This document shows, in pieces, positions 35,306 through 46,248 of a stretch of DNA of 64,000 bases. Location of the stretch: the NCBI GenBank assembly GCA_003117195.1, contig BDSI01000041.1:372001-436000 (forward strand), in the 5' to 3' direction. The position numbers and the translations under genes were made by a program. Under the pieces are notes generated by a model. The model was not told the DNA's origin and made no database searches. It saw only the letters and a list, made by a program, of their open reading frames with translations. How positions within the stretch are numbered: the stretch's first letter is position 1; each line of letters begins with the position of its first letter. Source of the DNA: Eudorina sp. 2006-703-Eu-15. Taxonomy: Eukaryota > Chlorophyta > Chlorophyceae > Chlamydomonadales > Volvocaceae.

Positions 35306-35807
35306 CAGTGTTGCTATCTTCCAAAACGGGGAAATAGAATTACGCAGGTTTCCGGCCTGTCGCCAGTAGCCAAAAAATCTTTGGCACGGCAGATTTTGGG
35401 GGGCTTCCTAGGTGCCAGGAAATAAAAACCTCCGAGGCAGGCCGGAAACATTTCTGCGTGTTTCGACAGTAGATAGGGCCACTGCTGCCACAGCTACGAC
35501 AGGGATTCTCAGTCTTGGGGGCCTGAAGCGCGCTTTCCTTGCGTCGCGGATGCTTATGGGAGGGTAATAACCAGGAGTTGGGGACCCGGCATTAGAGCGG
35601 TAGACAGGTGTACGATGCAGGAATTGCCCCTGCGCCTGCAGATTTCCAGGCCCTTTTGGTAGTCTGGAAAATAGTTGGCAGGGCAGATTTCCGGCTCTCC
35701 ACAGCGTCAAATAAATGAAATCTCGCAGGTTTCTTGGAGGTCCGGGAAATAGAAAAGTCCCTGGTTTTTTGCCCGTAAATAGTTTTTTATATTAGATAGC
35801 AACACTG
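35306..35807 (+). mobile_element. hAT-type MITE, copy 1 (502 bp)
   Basis: The element begins CAGTGTTGCTATCTT and ends in a near-complete inverted copy of that sequence, with the final 12 bases matching. It is flanked by perfect 8-bp direct repeats ACCCGCGG (35298-35305 and 35808-35815). CAGTG termini with 8-bp target duplications are diagnostic of hAT transposons. It has no transposase frame, so it is non-autonomous. Related subterminal motifs (GCAGGTTTC or GCAGATTTCC) recur near both ends and could be transposase binding sites. Confidence 0.93.
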
Positions 35808-38504
35808 ACCCGCGGTGGCGCATCCCCCGGGCCCCGAGGAAACCGGCGCCGCCGGTGAGGCCAGTGAGGCAGCCCTGGCGGGGGACCCGCCCCTGGGGGC
35901 CTGCGGGCAGCCGCCGGGAGCCGCAGGCCTCACTGGCCACGGCTCCTGTGGAGGAGCCCAACCCGTCACCGGCCCCCCTTCGGAGTGGCGGGCAGTCGGC
36001 GGCCGTCCCGGAGGCAGCTGGGGATGCTGAGGTGCAGGTGGTGGCGGGTGCGGGTGCTACAGCAGGGTCGTCGCTGTCAGACCCGTCACAGGTCCTCGCC
36101 CTAACCCACAGGGGCATGGGCATGGGTGCGCCCCCGGCGGGGGCGCTCCACGCAGGGGTGCCGGCAGTGGTGGCAGCGGCGGCCCTCTTCGCCGCCTGGG
36201 GCCTGGCCGGAGCGGTCTTTAGGCTGAGGCCGGTGGAGCTGGAGCTGCTGCTGCTGGCGCACCTGCAGGGCGTGAGGCGGGCGCTGGAGGGGACCGCGGG
36301 GCGGGCGGCCGCATCGGTCCTTACAACGCGGAAGACGATGAGGATGAAAGCGCTGGCGGCGCTGCCGGAGCTGACGAAGGACGGCCTCTCCGCGTGGTGG
36401 TCGGACAGGCGCACCGCCACCGCGCAAGTGCAACCGGCGGCTAAAGGCAACCCGCCGTTGCTGCCGGTGGCCAACCTTTAGCCTGTCGGTTCAGGCGCGG
36501 GCATGGTGTGTTGCGGCGGGTTGGGAGTGCTGAACGAATGTGGTTTTGATAATCCTACATGTATCATGGCATGTCATGCATGCCATGCCATGATACATGT
36601 AGGATTATCAAAAACCACATTCGTGAACGGACGCTGGCATGTTCGTATCCCGACCCGCACAGGACATGCTCGCTGTTGTACATGCCGCCGTTTGGTTGGG
36701 TTTGGTGCAAAACGAGACTCTTTATGTGTCGTCTGGTAGATTATCAGCAGCGCGATGCTTGGCTGTCCCGAGGTGCCTTCAAGTGCCTTACTGTGCCGTG
36801 GGCCCAGAATGCCTCTGGCCCCCAACTACCCCAACCTGTAGCGGAGGAGGGTACTAGGAATTACTGAACGACCAATCCTGGCTGACGGTCGCGTCGAGTC
36901 ACATTGTAAATGTCACGACTCTGAAAAAATTAAGAAGCTGAGTTGAGGGTTTTTCCTGGATCTGCGAACTCGAATTCTTTGGACGCCCACGACAATCTGT
37001 ATCTCCGTGGCGGCGGCCTCCGTGGCAGTAGCAGCACGCAGCAGTCAGTGTTCATGCGCGCGCTTGCGCGACTCACGCGACACACGCTTGCACGACACAC
37101 GCTTGCAGCACACACTTGCATGACGGCATGCACGGCGGAGCGGCAACGGAATGTGTGTCTGATAGTGCTGTTATGGGTAGTCGAGGCACCAACATCAGCG
37201 CAACAACTGCCGCCACAACAGCGGGCACCGGAGCCGGCAGCATTGGATTCAGCCGCAGTTCCGCAGCACCCGAGGCGAGGATATATACCTTCGATTGGCA
37301 ACCTTCCTGGAGCATTCCCGGACGTGCCTGGGCTGCCCGACATCGCAACAACACCCCTGGGGGCAGCGGCAGGGGCGCCTTGGTATAGCAGACGTGTTTC
37401 TATGTGAACCGTGTTGTCGGTTGTTTGAATGTGGTTGTATGGGCTGTGTGGCTGTGTTGGTTGGTGGTGGCTGAGGTTGAGCCTGGACAAAGCAGCTGTG
37501 GGAATAAAGACTGAGGGTCGGCAAACCCGGCGTGTCTTGAGCCCTTGACACACACACTGCTGCATTCCAGTCTGTGTCTGTGCGCACAAAAGCTGTTTCC
37601 ACGCATCTGTTGCTGATTCTTTTGGAAGTGCCCACGTGTTCAGTTTTGGCGGAGGAATTTTGTGAGGGTTGAACTCCATGTACGGCTGACATGGCCGTGG
37701 CCCGTGGAGGTGCGAGGTGGGTTCGCAGGGCATCTGTGCGTGTGCCAGCACCCTCCGCCCTCGGATGCGTCCGCCGGTTTGAGAATAATATTGATTCCTA
37801 TATCACTTTGGGACCCAAAGCATAGCATCACCCATTTCACCCTCGCACACGCGTAGCCCGACGTCTCAAGAGGGTGACATCTGACATGGCTGGTACGTCT
37901 GCGGCTAGTACTAGTACGTCTGTGGCTAGTAGTCTGCGAGTAGTACGTCTGCACATAACCGCGTTGATAGGAGGATCAGCGCCATCTGTGCTTGCTTGTG
38001 TTGCGAAAAGCGGAAGCACGCGCGCCCACAGTTTGCGCTGTGTCTGTGAAGTGCGCTGGATTGCCAGGCCGTCATTACGTTTTGCCTGAAGGAAGGTTTG
38101 AGGGGGCGCCGGCTGTGTGCGTGATGACGCAGAGGCAACAACAACATTGATGAGTCGAGTCTTGGGCGCGATGGCCACTCCCTACCCCACCCGCAATGCG
38201 CGCTGGTTGCAGCAGGTTTGCCGTTGGATCCTGCTGGCACCGGCACCTAGCGATCCGCCGTGTGGTAGGGAGGGGGTTGGGGCTTGCGACAGCCCACGCA
38301 CGTGCTCGATGCGCGGGTCCGTGCACAGTGCATATCATAATTACTACGTCATGTATGTAATTTAAATACCCACGTGCCTGCCTGGGGAAGTACCAGATAC
38401 TGGGCGACCCACCGACCCGGACAGACATGCATCCGCACGGTGGCGGCTTCTGGACCTCAGAGCTGTTGACGACGCGTCGCGCCAAGGTCCGTCCGGGGTC
38501 CGGG
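35808..38504. other. region without a firmly supported gene
   Basis: A plus-strand open frame (35855-36481, 208 residues, ending TAG) has an Ala/Leu-rich hydrophobic stretch and a basic C-terminus and could be coding, but no family is recognised and the opposite strand is also open. A long foldback lies at 36535-36623. The rest (36.7-38.5 kb) shows only short frames of mixed composition. Confidence 0.35.
36535..36623. repeat. 89-bp near-perfect inverted repeat (foldback)
   Basis: The left arm starts CGAATGTGGTTTTGATAATC and the right arm ends with its inverse complement. The arms are about 40 bp with a single-base length difference in a T run, around a loop of under 10 bases made of ATGC-rich palindromic sequence. 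It would form a stable hairpin in DNA or RNA. Confidence 0.93.
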
Positions 38505-40270
38505 TCAGGAGTCCGCGGGGGTATCGCAGCCATCCACGCGCACTGGCCGTGCCAACAAACAAGTGTGCACCTCCTCCTGCACCAAGTACTGCAAATCGGG
38601 TACGACGTTGCCGTGCTCGTCAACAAACGCCAGCCCCGGCTGCGATGTGCGCAGCAACAGCCGACGCAGCTGCGCCGGCTCCGACGGCAGCAGGCGGTTG
38701 GTGCCGTACACAATTTCCATCGAGTCCGAGCTGACCAGGAAGCCGCCACTCGGCATCCGTCTGTCGCCGTCAATGAACAAGCGCTCATCGTCGTCGCCGC
38801 CGCCCCCGCCGCGGCAACAGGCAGCGCCGGCACCCGCCTCTGACGTCCATCCCCCCAGCCTCAGCTCTCGAACCACTGTGTATCGGCCGCCGCCCTGGCT
38901 CTGGCCCGGGCCCTGGCCACGGGCCGCACATAAGCACTTGATGCCGTTGCGAACCCCGTTGCTGTCATCATTGGCCCGCGGACCCCCAGGCCCCTGCCCC
39001 AGCGAGGTCTGACGGTGGCCGCCGCCGCGGGTCGCCGATGGGCCGGTCCGCCCCGGTGACCCCGAAGAAGCCGTCGTGCTCTCCACCAGCGGTGGCGACA
39101 CCGTCAGCCGCAGCCGCGGGTGCGCTGCCGCCACCATCAGCCCCAGTCGCAGCGCCGCAGAGGCCAGAGACCGCAGGCGGGGTGCTGCGACCAGGAGGGA
39201 GGCCAGCAGCTCCGCAGGCGCAGGGCATGGAGTGCCCCGCCTCGTACGCCTGCCGGGCGATGCGGGCGCGTAGCAGAGCCAGCTCCCTTCCCTCCGGTGA
39301 CGACGCGTGCAAATCTGGGATACGGACCCGTGGGTCCGTGGCCGGCGCTGCCGGCAGCTGCAGCATCACGCCCAGCCAGGCCAGCGGATCCTGCCACACC
39401 CGTCGGGCCATCCAGGCCAGCAGCGAGTGGGCCACGAGGCGGGCCTCCACATCGGCGGGCGCAGCTGCGGATCAAGCGGGTGGGAGACGGAGACGACGGA
39501 GACTTGCGGCGAGTGGTGCCCCGGGGGGCGATCGGGAACCACCCCACACGTCATGTGATGGTTATGCTGCTGCTGCTGCTGCTGCTGCTGCTCCTTATCC
39601 TCACGCGCCTTGAGTTTAGGTGACGGATCATGTGGAGGGGAACCCGTGTGAGATGTGGGGTGGCTTCGTGGCTGCGCGGGTTGCGGTGGCGGCGGCTGCG
39701 ATGGCCAACACAGATGCGGCGGGTGGTCCAGCGGCCCGCAGATGCGTCTCCGGAGCACCAGCTCCGCGAGGGGCGCACATCCGCCGTCCGGCTCGGACTG
39801 CTGCTGGGACAGCTGCAACAGCTCCCGGCCCTGCAACAGTACGGGGACCTGCATGGCTCACCGCAACCCCCAAGTGCCTAAACGGTGTCCGAGGTGGGCA
39901 GTGGCTTCTCGGGGTGGCTGGCTGGGCCTGCTGTTCAAGTGCCGCCCTGGAGTTGCGGGCGCCGCCGCTTCCAGGTATCCCGGGTTGGGGACACCCCTTT
40001 TCCCCCTTGGCGACCACCGGTGGTGCACCGCCCACCCACATCGGTACCTCCGGTCTGCGCACTGCGAATGTACGGCATTCACACTCACCGCACACCGCTT
40101 CGTGCGCGAGCTGGCTGACGTGGCGCAAGTGGTCATGTGGCGCGAAGCGGCCAGCGGATTCCTGCCAGCAGGTTTCGTTGGCGACCGTCACTGCCCGGAG
40201 CAGCCGCCGCCTCACCCGCACCTGCGTCGGAGGCCGGACCCGTCCGCCGGTGCAGCTAAGCCCTGACAGC
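38505..40270 (-). CDS. uncharacterised multi-exon gene, partial model
   Basis: Three consecutive minus-strand segments look coding and join in phase: about 40235-40096 (RRRLLRAVTVANETCWQESA and following), 39848-39605 (VPVLLQGRELLQLSQQQSEP and following) and 39464 onwards (ADVEARLVAHSLLAWMARRV, then PEGRELALLRARIARQAYEA). The introns are GTGTGC..CAG and GTGAGG..CAG. Near 39225 the plausible coding frame shifts by one base to ELLASLLVAAPRLRSLASAA and then runs to TGA at 38505. The last part includes RMPSGGFLVSSDSMEIVYGT and LVQEEVHTCLLARPVRVDG. No family is recognised. The 5' end is not located: more exons may lie beyond a MITE at 40426. The frame change could be a sequencing error, a real frameshift or a missed micro-intron. 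Confidence 0.5.
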
Positions 40271-40425
40271 GGGATTGACTTGCCTGGCGCGCTTGGGTGA
40301 CTCTGGCGTGCGACCCGCATAGGGACATGGTTTGTGCCGTACACTGGCACGCACTTCAACCGCTTGACTGACTCACGTCTTGATGAACCACAACCGCACC
40401 GGTACCTATTTGTCACCCTTGCAGA

Positions 40426-40929
40426 CAGTGTTGCTATCTTAAATAAAAAGAATATTTACGGGCAAAAAACCCGGAAATTTTCTATTTCCCGGACCCCCAA
40501 AAAAGCTGCGAGATTTCATTTATTTGACGCTGTGGAGAGCCGGAAATCTGCCCTGCCAACTATTTCCCAGACTGCCAAAAAGGTCTGGAAATCTGCAGGC
40601 GCAGGGGCAATTCCTGCGTCGTACACCTGTCTACCGCCAAAACGCACTCTGATGCCGTGTCCCCAACTCCTGGTGACCCTCCCATATGCATCCGCGACGC
40701 CAGGAAAGCGCTTCAGCCCTCCAAGACTGAGAAACCCTGTCGTAGCTGTGGTAGCAGTGGCCCTGCTGCCGAATCACGCAGAAATATTTCCGGCCTGCCT
40801 CAGAGGTTTTTATTTCCTGGCACCTAGGAAGGCCCCCAAAATCTGTCCGGCCAAAGATTTTTTGACTACTGGCGACAGGCCGGAAACCTGCGGAATTCTA
40901 TTTCCCCGTTTTGGAAGATAGCAACACTG
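40426..40929 (-). mobile_element. hAT-type MITE, copy 2 (504 bp, reverse orientation)
   Basis: Same family as the copies at 35306 and 57525 but inverted. The 15-bp terminal inverted repeats (CAGTGTTGCTATCTT) match completely. The 8-bp target duplication CTTGCAGA is perfect (40418-40425 and 40930-40937). It lies just upstream of the uncharacterised gene at 38.5-40.3 kb, in or near its 5' region. Confidence 0.95.
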
Positions 40930-42917
40930 CTTGCAGATGGCCGAACGCTGAAATCCCGACTTGTCTCCCACCGCCGTCGCCGCGGATCGCCACGCCCCTC
41001 GGCCAGCCCATCGAGGTGCAAGCAGCTACAGCCGCATTGACACGTTGAGGAGCGGCGTCGATGAGCCCCACGCACGTCACCCGCACCACGCAGGAGCAGA
41101 TCCTCGACAGCATCTCCGACACACATCGGCGGCCGCGCCGCGCCGCTCCCCCACGTGAGCCTCACGACGGCACGAGTGAGTGGTGGACGGATGCATTGCC
41201 GGCGGCCACTCCGGAGGCGTGCAGCTATCTGCGGCGTCAGTGCCCTCGCCTTCGGTGGCGCCAACGTCCGCCCATGTGCAACGGTGCGTAACGGACAGGG
41301 ACGCAGACACAGAACCGCATACAGAATCCTACCCGGTGTGTTTACAATGGTGTTTACAATGGTTGTCGGCAAGCAGGATGGCAGGTCGGGTGGTAGTTGC
41401 ATGGCACAACGCGGCACACAGCAACCCAGAGTTGATCTACCGTATCTTGCATCTACGAGCCGGCAGCATCTAAACGTTGATAATGCGGACGAGGGTTGCA
41501 CGCCGTCTCCTGGCCACGCCGGCATTGATGACCTCGTTGCCTGGAATGTGCGCCGACCTGAACTGCAACCTATCCAGGTCGCGATGGGCTACCGTCCTAC
41601 CACAATGGAAGCGTGCACAGAGGCCGCCTGTGGCGCCGTGCCAGCCAGTGGGCGGCGCCACGGCCCGCCCTCTTTGGGAGTGCGGCTCAATGCCACTTCC
41701 GCCGGCATTCCCGCGTCACGCCCCTCAGTCGCCGCCTTCTGCTATGCCGTCATCGTTACCGCGGCTGTCCATGCTGCTGCGGGACCGCCTTGTCGGCGCT
41801 GCTCCCTGGGGCGGCTCACCTGGATCTGTCTACGACCTGACCAGCCCCGGCATGGCATCCGCAGCCTGGCGCTGCTGTCCCGCGGCGGGCGCTGGGGGGG
41901 GGGGGATCCGCAAGCTAAGCGCGACATCAGGTTGCTCGGCGGGGACGATCAACGGTGACTTGGCGTGTGGCTGGTGCGGCCTGCTGGCGTGTTACAGCAA
42001 GCGCCTCCTCCGGCTCGGCCTCCTCCGCCAGCACACGGAGGGCGGTGGCAGATGCGGTGAAGGAGGCGCTGGCGGAGGCGGTGAAGGAGGGCGGTGGCGG
42101 TGACGGAGAGCGGTGACGGTGACGGAGGCGCTGGACGAGGCGGGTCACGGAGGTGAGTCACAGAGACTGTGACGGTGACGGAGGCAGTGACGAAGGCGTT
42201 GAAGGAGGCGGTGGCGGAGGCCGGATACATGCCGCCGCCGCGGCTGCAGCTGCCGCCGCAGCCTGCACATGGCCCTGCCCGACATCACTCGGTACTGGCT
42301 GACGGTGAGGTCGGTAGCCGGCGGTCCGTCCCGGAAGTGGGAAGACTGCGCTCATTCCTCCTGTGCTGCCCGTTGTCTTGCTGCGCTGCCTTGGTCTGTG
42401 CTGCGCTCGGATCGTTTCGTGTCGGAGCTCGTTTCCGCGCATTGCATCTCGGTGGATGTGGATATGGCACGTTGGGAGGCGGGAAGGCTTTGATTGTCGG
42501 ATGGGAGGCGCTACGGCATGTACGGCAGGCCGGAATGCTCGGCTGGGAGGGGTGGGGTGGGGCATGGATGTGGGAGGGTTGGTGGGGGGGTTGTGCGGTA
42601 ACCTCGTTCTGCTTCCTTACTAGTTTCCCCGCCTGTCCTTGCCCCCGTCGCAGCTCCCTCGGGTCCCCGCACAGGTCGTCCACGTCATCTTCTTCTCCAG
42701 CCGCGGCACCTCCATGGCCCTCTCCGCTGACCGATGTTGGTGGTGGCGTCGGTGGTGATGGTGGTGGTGGTGGCGGAGTCGGCTGTGGTGGCGGCGATGG
42801 CGGAGGTGGCAAAGGCGGCGGTTGTGGTGGCGGCGGCGATGATGGCGGCGGCGGTTGTGGTGATGGAGGTGGAGGAGGTGGCCGAGGCGGCGGCGGTGTT
42901 GGTGGTGGCGGTGGAGT
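40930..42917. other. region without a firmly supported gene; GACGGTGAC-type repeats
   Basis: Minus-strand 41122-40938 (SEMLSRICSCVVRVTCVGL and following) could be an upstream exon of the uncharacterised gene, separated from it by the MITE. From about 42040 to 42230 there is a degenerate minisatellite of GGTGACGGAGGCG-like units. From about 42720 to the MITE at 42918 the sequence is a GGT/GGC-rich tract that reads as Pro/Ser-Pro on the minus strand, next to an acidic segment (EEDDVDDLCGDPRELRRG). This resembles hydroxyproline-rich cell-wall proteins of volvocine algae, but no complete gene could be built. Confidence 0.4.
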
Positions 42918-43154
42918 CAGGGTGACTATCTTATTTTGCAGAGTATCTACGGCCGGAGATACTCCTTGCCCAATCGTGCGGAAAGTATCTGTCGGAGGGA
43001 GCTTTTGCCGGCATTTTATCTACTCAAAGGGGGCTTTTCCCCGCGTGAGAGGCCATGAGTATCTAAAACCCCATTTTCCTACCGAGGGAAAGTATCTATC
43101 AAGACGCAAGGTTTTCGGCCGAATATATATTTATATCTTAAGATAGCCACCCTG
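42918..43154. mobile_element. second hAT-type MITE family, 237 bp
   Basis: The termini are CAGGGTGACTATCTTA and the inverted copy of CAGGGTGGCTATCTTA (one mismatch in 16). It is flanked by a perfect 8-bp duplication GGTGGAGT (42910-42917 and 43155-43162). The interior has repeated AAGTATCT/GAGTATCT motifs and no coding capacity. The terminal GCTATCTT core is shared with the 500-bp MITE family, which suggests a related transposase. Confidence 0.93.
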
Positions 43155-46100
43155 GGTGGAGTCGATGGTGATGGTGGTGGCGGAAGCGACGGTGATGGCG
43201 GCGGCAGAAACGGGGCGCCCTGGTGGCTGATCATGAGCAACGCGACCTGAAGCGGTCGTGTCACGCGTCTACCGGCGATACACGCGGCTCGACTTCGAGC
43301 ACCTACGTTCGACCCCGTCCTCACTTTCCCCCCACACATTCTCAAGTCGACCGCGGGTAGGACCCTGACCTGCTGTACCTCATGACGTTGCAGAGCGGCA
43401 CTACACCATATGCCGTACCATGCTTAGGGCGGAACCTGAGCTTCGTACATCGGCCCCTGGATCTTCCAACATGTACATGGATTATGGCCGGGCCCGTGGC
43501 GGCCGGTCTCATCAAGGGCGCCTCGTCAGTTACTGCTTACTTATTGACAGGGTCATGGCATAGAACTCTGCAAGACAACGTGTTGCGTTCATGTAGTAGG
43601 TGTCGTTGACTGGACGTCCATTAGGACGGGGCGCAAGACGATGTCGATAGCCAAGCGTAAACGGTCGGCAACGAGGCGCCACCTGTAGCGTTACGCGAAA
43701 TGATCTGAGATGGGGCGCGGGAATAGTACAGAGCATGTCCCCCGTGTGATAGGTCCTGCGGGCTGCCCGCCCGTATCACTTCTTTATCAAAATCAACTGG
43801 CGGTGCCGGGTCCCTCTCGGGCTGCTGTGTGCTCCGCTTCTCCCAGAACCGGTCTTGCTGCGGTAGGGTTTGGGATCTGTAGCGTGACAACTCATACACA
43901 TTCAAACCCCGCAGACACATGGGAATAAAGGCTGGTGGGTACGGGATGCAGTTACCAGGTCGCTCAAGGCACGGCCCCGGAGAGCAGAGAGCAGTCGCCG
44001 CCAAACTCATGTGTAATCCAGGCGCCGGCAAACTCTTGATGAGGTCCGTCAAGAGGAGTGGCGTGCGTGTGTCGTGAATCCATGAGTCCACGGCATCCAC
44101 ACTTAGCAGTGTGCGCTGTGCCGATGACCCAATTTAAGGTGTTTGTATATCTCAAACACAACGACGAGGGAAACAACACACATTTGGCAAATGTTCGCTC
44201 CAGCAAAAGCTCGACCTGTCGCACTCCTCTGGATTGCTCCAGATTCCTTTCGCAAGCACCGCACAATACAAACAATATTATTACGCAACATGCACAGCCA
44301 CGATTCGCACAAGCACGACGACAGCACCCGCAACCACTGACACACAAATAGTGTGGGGTCGCCCTCCCGCGCGCATGTCGCGAACAACAAGAATATAGCA
44401 GCCTGCGGAGGGTTTTCCTGCGCTCGGCTGTGAAACCTTGCTGTCTTTCTCAGCAGCGCAGCGACCGCACAAATTTGCCCATAGGGACGCGATCGCCATG
44501 CACACATTAGTGCGAGCGTGTCGACCATGAGCTTCTAATACCGGTGGGCCGAGGCGCCCTTTCGCTTCCCATTCACCCAGAGAGGACCGCCAACCTCCCG
44601 CTGGGTCCACCTGAGGCGCTCACCCTTGCAATGCCAGTTCAGACCGAATGGGCCACGAGTCCCAAGCCATAGATTGACACCGGCTGCGCAAGGCGGGAAG
44701 GCGACATGCGCGCTCACGCACTTGTGCACACATTCCATCTCGATCATATTCAGAAAAAAGACAACAACGAACCGTAAATATGCAATTTGTTAAAGAGAAG
44801 CAAGCAAGACCACACGACATTATCACGTTCAGCTTCGCTGCATCGAATCCCAAACTGGGGGTGTTGGAAGTCTGTTATTGCGGGTGTCCGCTGCATGACC
44901 GACATCACAACACCCCAGGGACCTAGCTCGGCTCCGATGCCCCAGCGATCCCTGCGGTCCCCGCTATGCACCTGCTCGCAGCATCGCTGGGTCGCTAAGT
45001 CCGTGGTCAATGCCATCTAACTTGGTGACAATGTAGCACACAATGACCATCAAGGCCGCCGTTAAGCGTACAACCATCATGTCAGAACAAGCAATTACCA
45101 TACACCTGCAGCTGTGGGCTCTGCGCCTATGTACCCACCGGCCACACACACACCCTGCTGCGCCATCATCCACCGGCAACGTGGTTGCAAGCGACACAGA
45201 AGAAGCTATTCGTATACTCAGCCCCCATCATCAGAGTGATATGCGTGCTGGCCGCTGACCTGTAGTTGGAGGAAACAAGATCAGCGGAACGCAGCGGTGA
45301 GGTTGCGAGGATGCGCCCATCCACGCAAGGCGTATCAAAGGCATAGAAACACCCCTCCGCGAACCCAGGCAGCATGAATTGATCCGCAACGGTGACGAGT
45401 GGCTAACATGAATAAGAACGATCGGTCAGACCATCGAAAGGACTTGGCGTGAGAGGCGGGAATAGTGTATTGAGAAGCATTATCTGCTGAGCAAACTAAT
45501 GCCCGGAGAGGTGAACGCACGATAAAAATTATGACCTTAAGCGCACCACGCGACCTAACATGCACACACGGACACAACATACCGGGGCGTGCACCCGCAG
45601 CAGCGTCATGCGAAACGCGCTGAACCACCGACCTCCCACCGCCGCCATTGCCGACCCGCAACGAAAGTATCAATAGCATGTAATAGCGCCCCATGCGCAC
45701 GTCACCAGCGCAGCTGGCCGCCTCCCCCATCCCCTTCTTTAGCCACTTGCAGTCAGCGAGATGCGACATTCAGTGAAGTTGACAGATGCCTGACAAGTCA
45801 CCCAGTGCTGCCGCATTAGAAAGCATGAGCACATCAGCTGCACACTTGTGAACCCAGTCGCCACAGTGCCAGCCAATAATATGCTCACTCACTTATCCAA
45901 GCAGCGGGCCACTTACCCTACAGCGTGGCCGTTGTCATGCACGCAACATAACTGCTCGCGCGCACATTCACTGCCCAGTGCAATCGATGCCCTTCATTCT
46001 TGTAAGCACAGACGCCGGGGGCCCAGCAGTCCGGATCTAGGTAACACAGGCGCAGTACTGTGGGGCATTGCCACCCCCCTTCTGAATTCCCAGGCTCCGA

Positions 46101-46248
46101 TAACGCTCGCCCCCACCTCCCTTTCCCCCTGTTGCTGCCGCTGCTGCCCGATCATCGATATGACACCAGCGTCCGCCTGCCGACCGAACTGTCCGTAGCG
46201 TCCAACCCCAGCCTCTTCTTCACATGCTTGCTACGCAACCATGTCAAC
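43155..46248. other. region without a supported gene
   Basis: The first about 60 bp continues the GGTGAT/GGCGGC repeat interrupted by the MITE. Several minus-strand frames of 140-160 residues (43621-44100, 44103-44528, 45335-45769) show no recognisable domain and have mixed codon use. The interval also holds the 3' flank of the Tubby gene, in which no minus-strand TGTAA was found. Confidence 0.35.

Noticed and set aside
41155..41958. 268-codon plus-strand frame as a gene
   Set aside because: It has mixed composition, no domain and competing frames on both strands. It cannot be distinguished from chance openness in GC-rich DNA.
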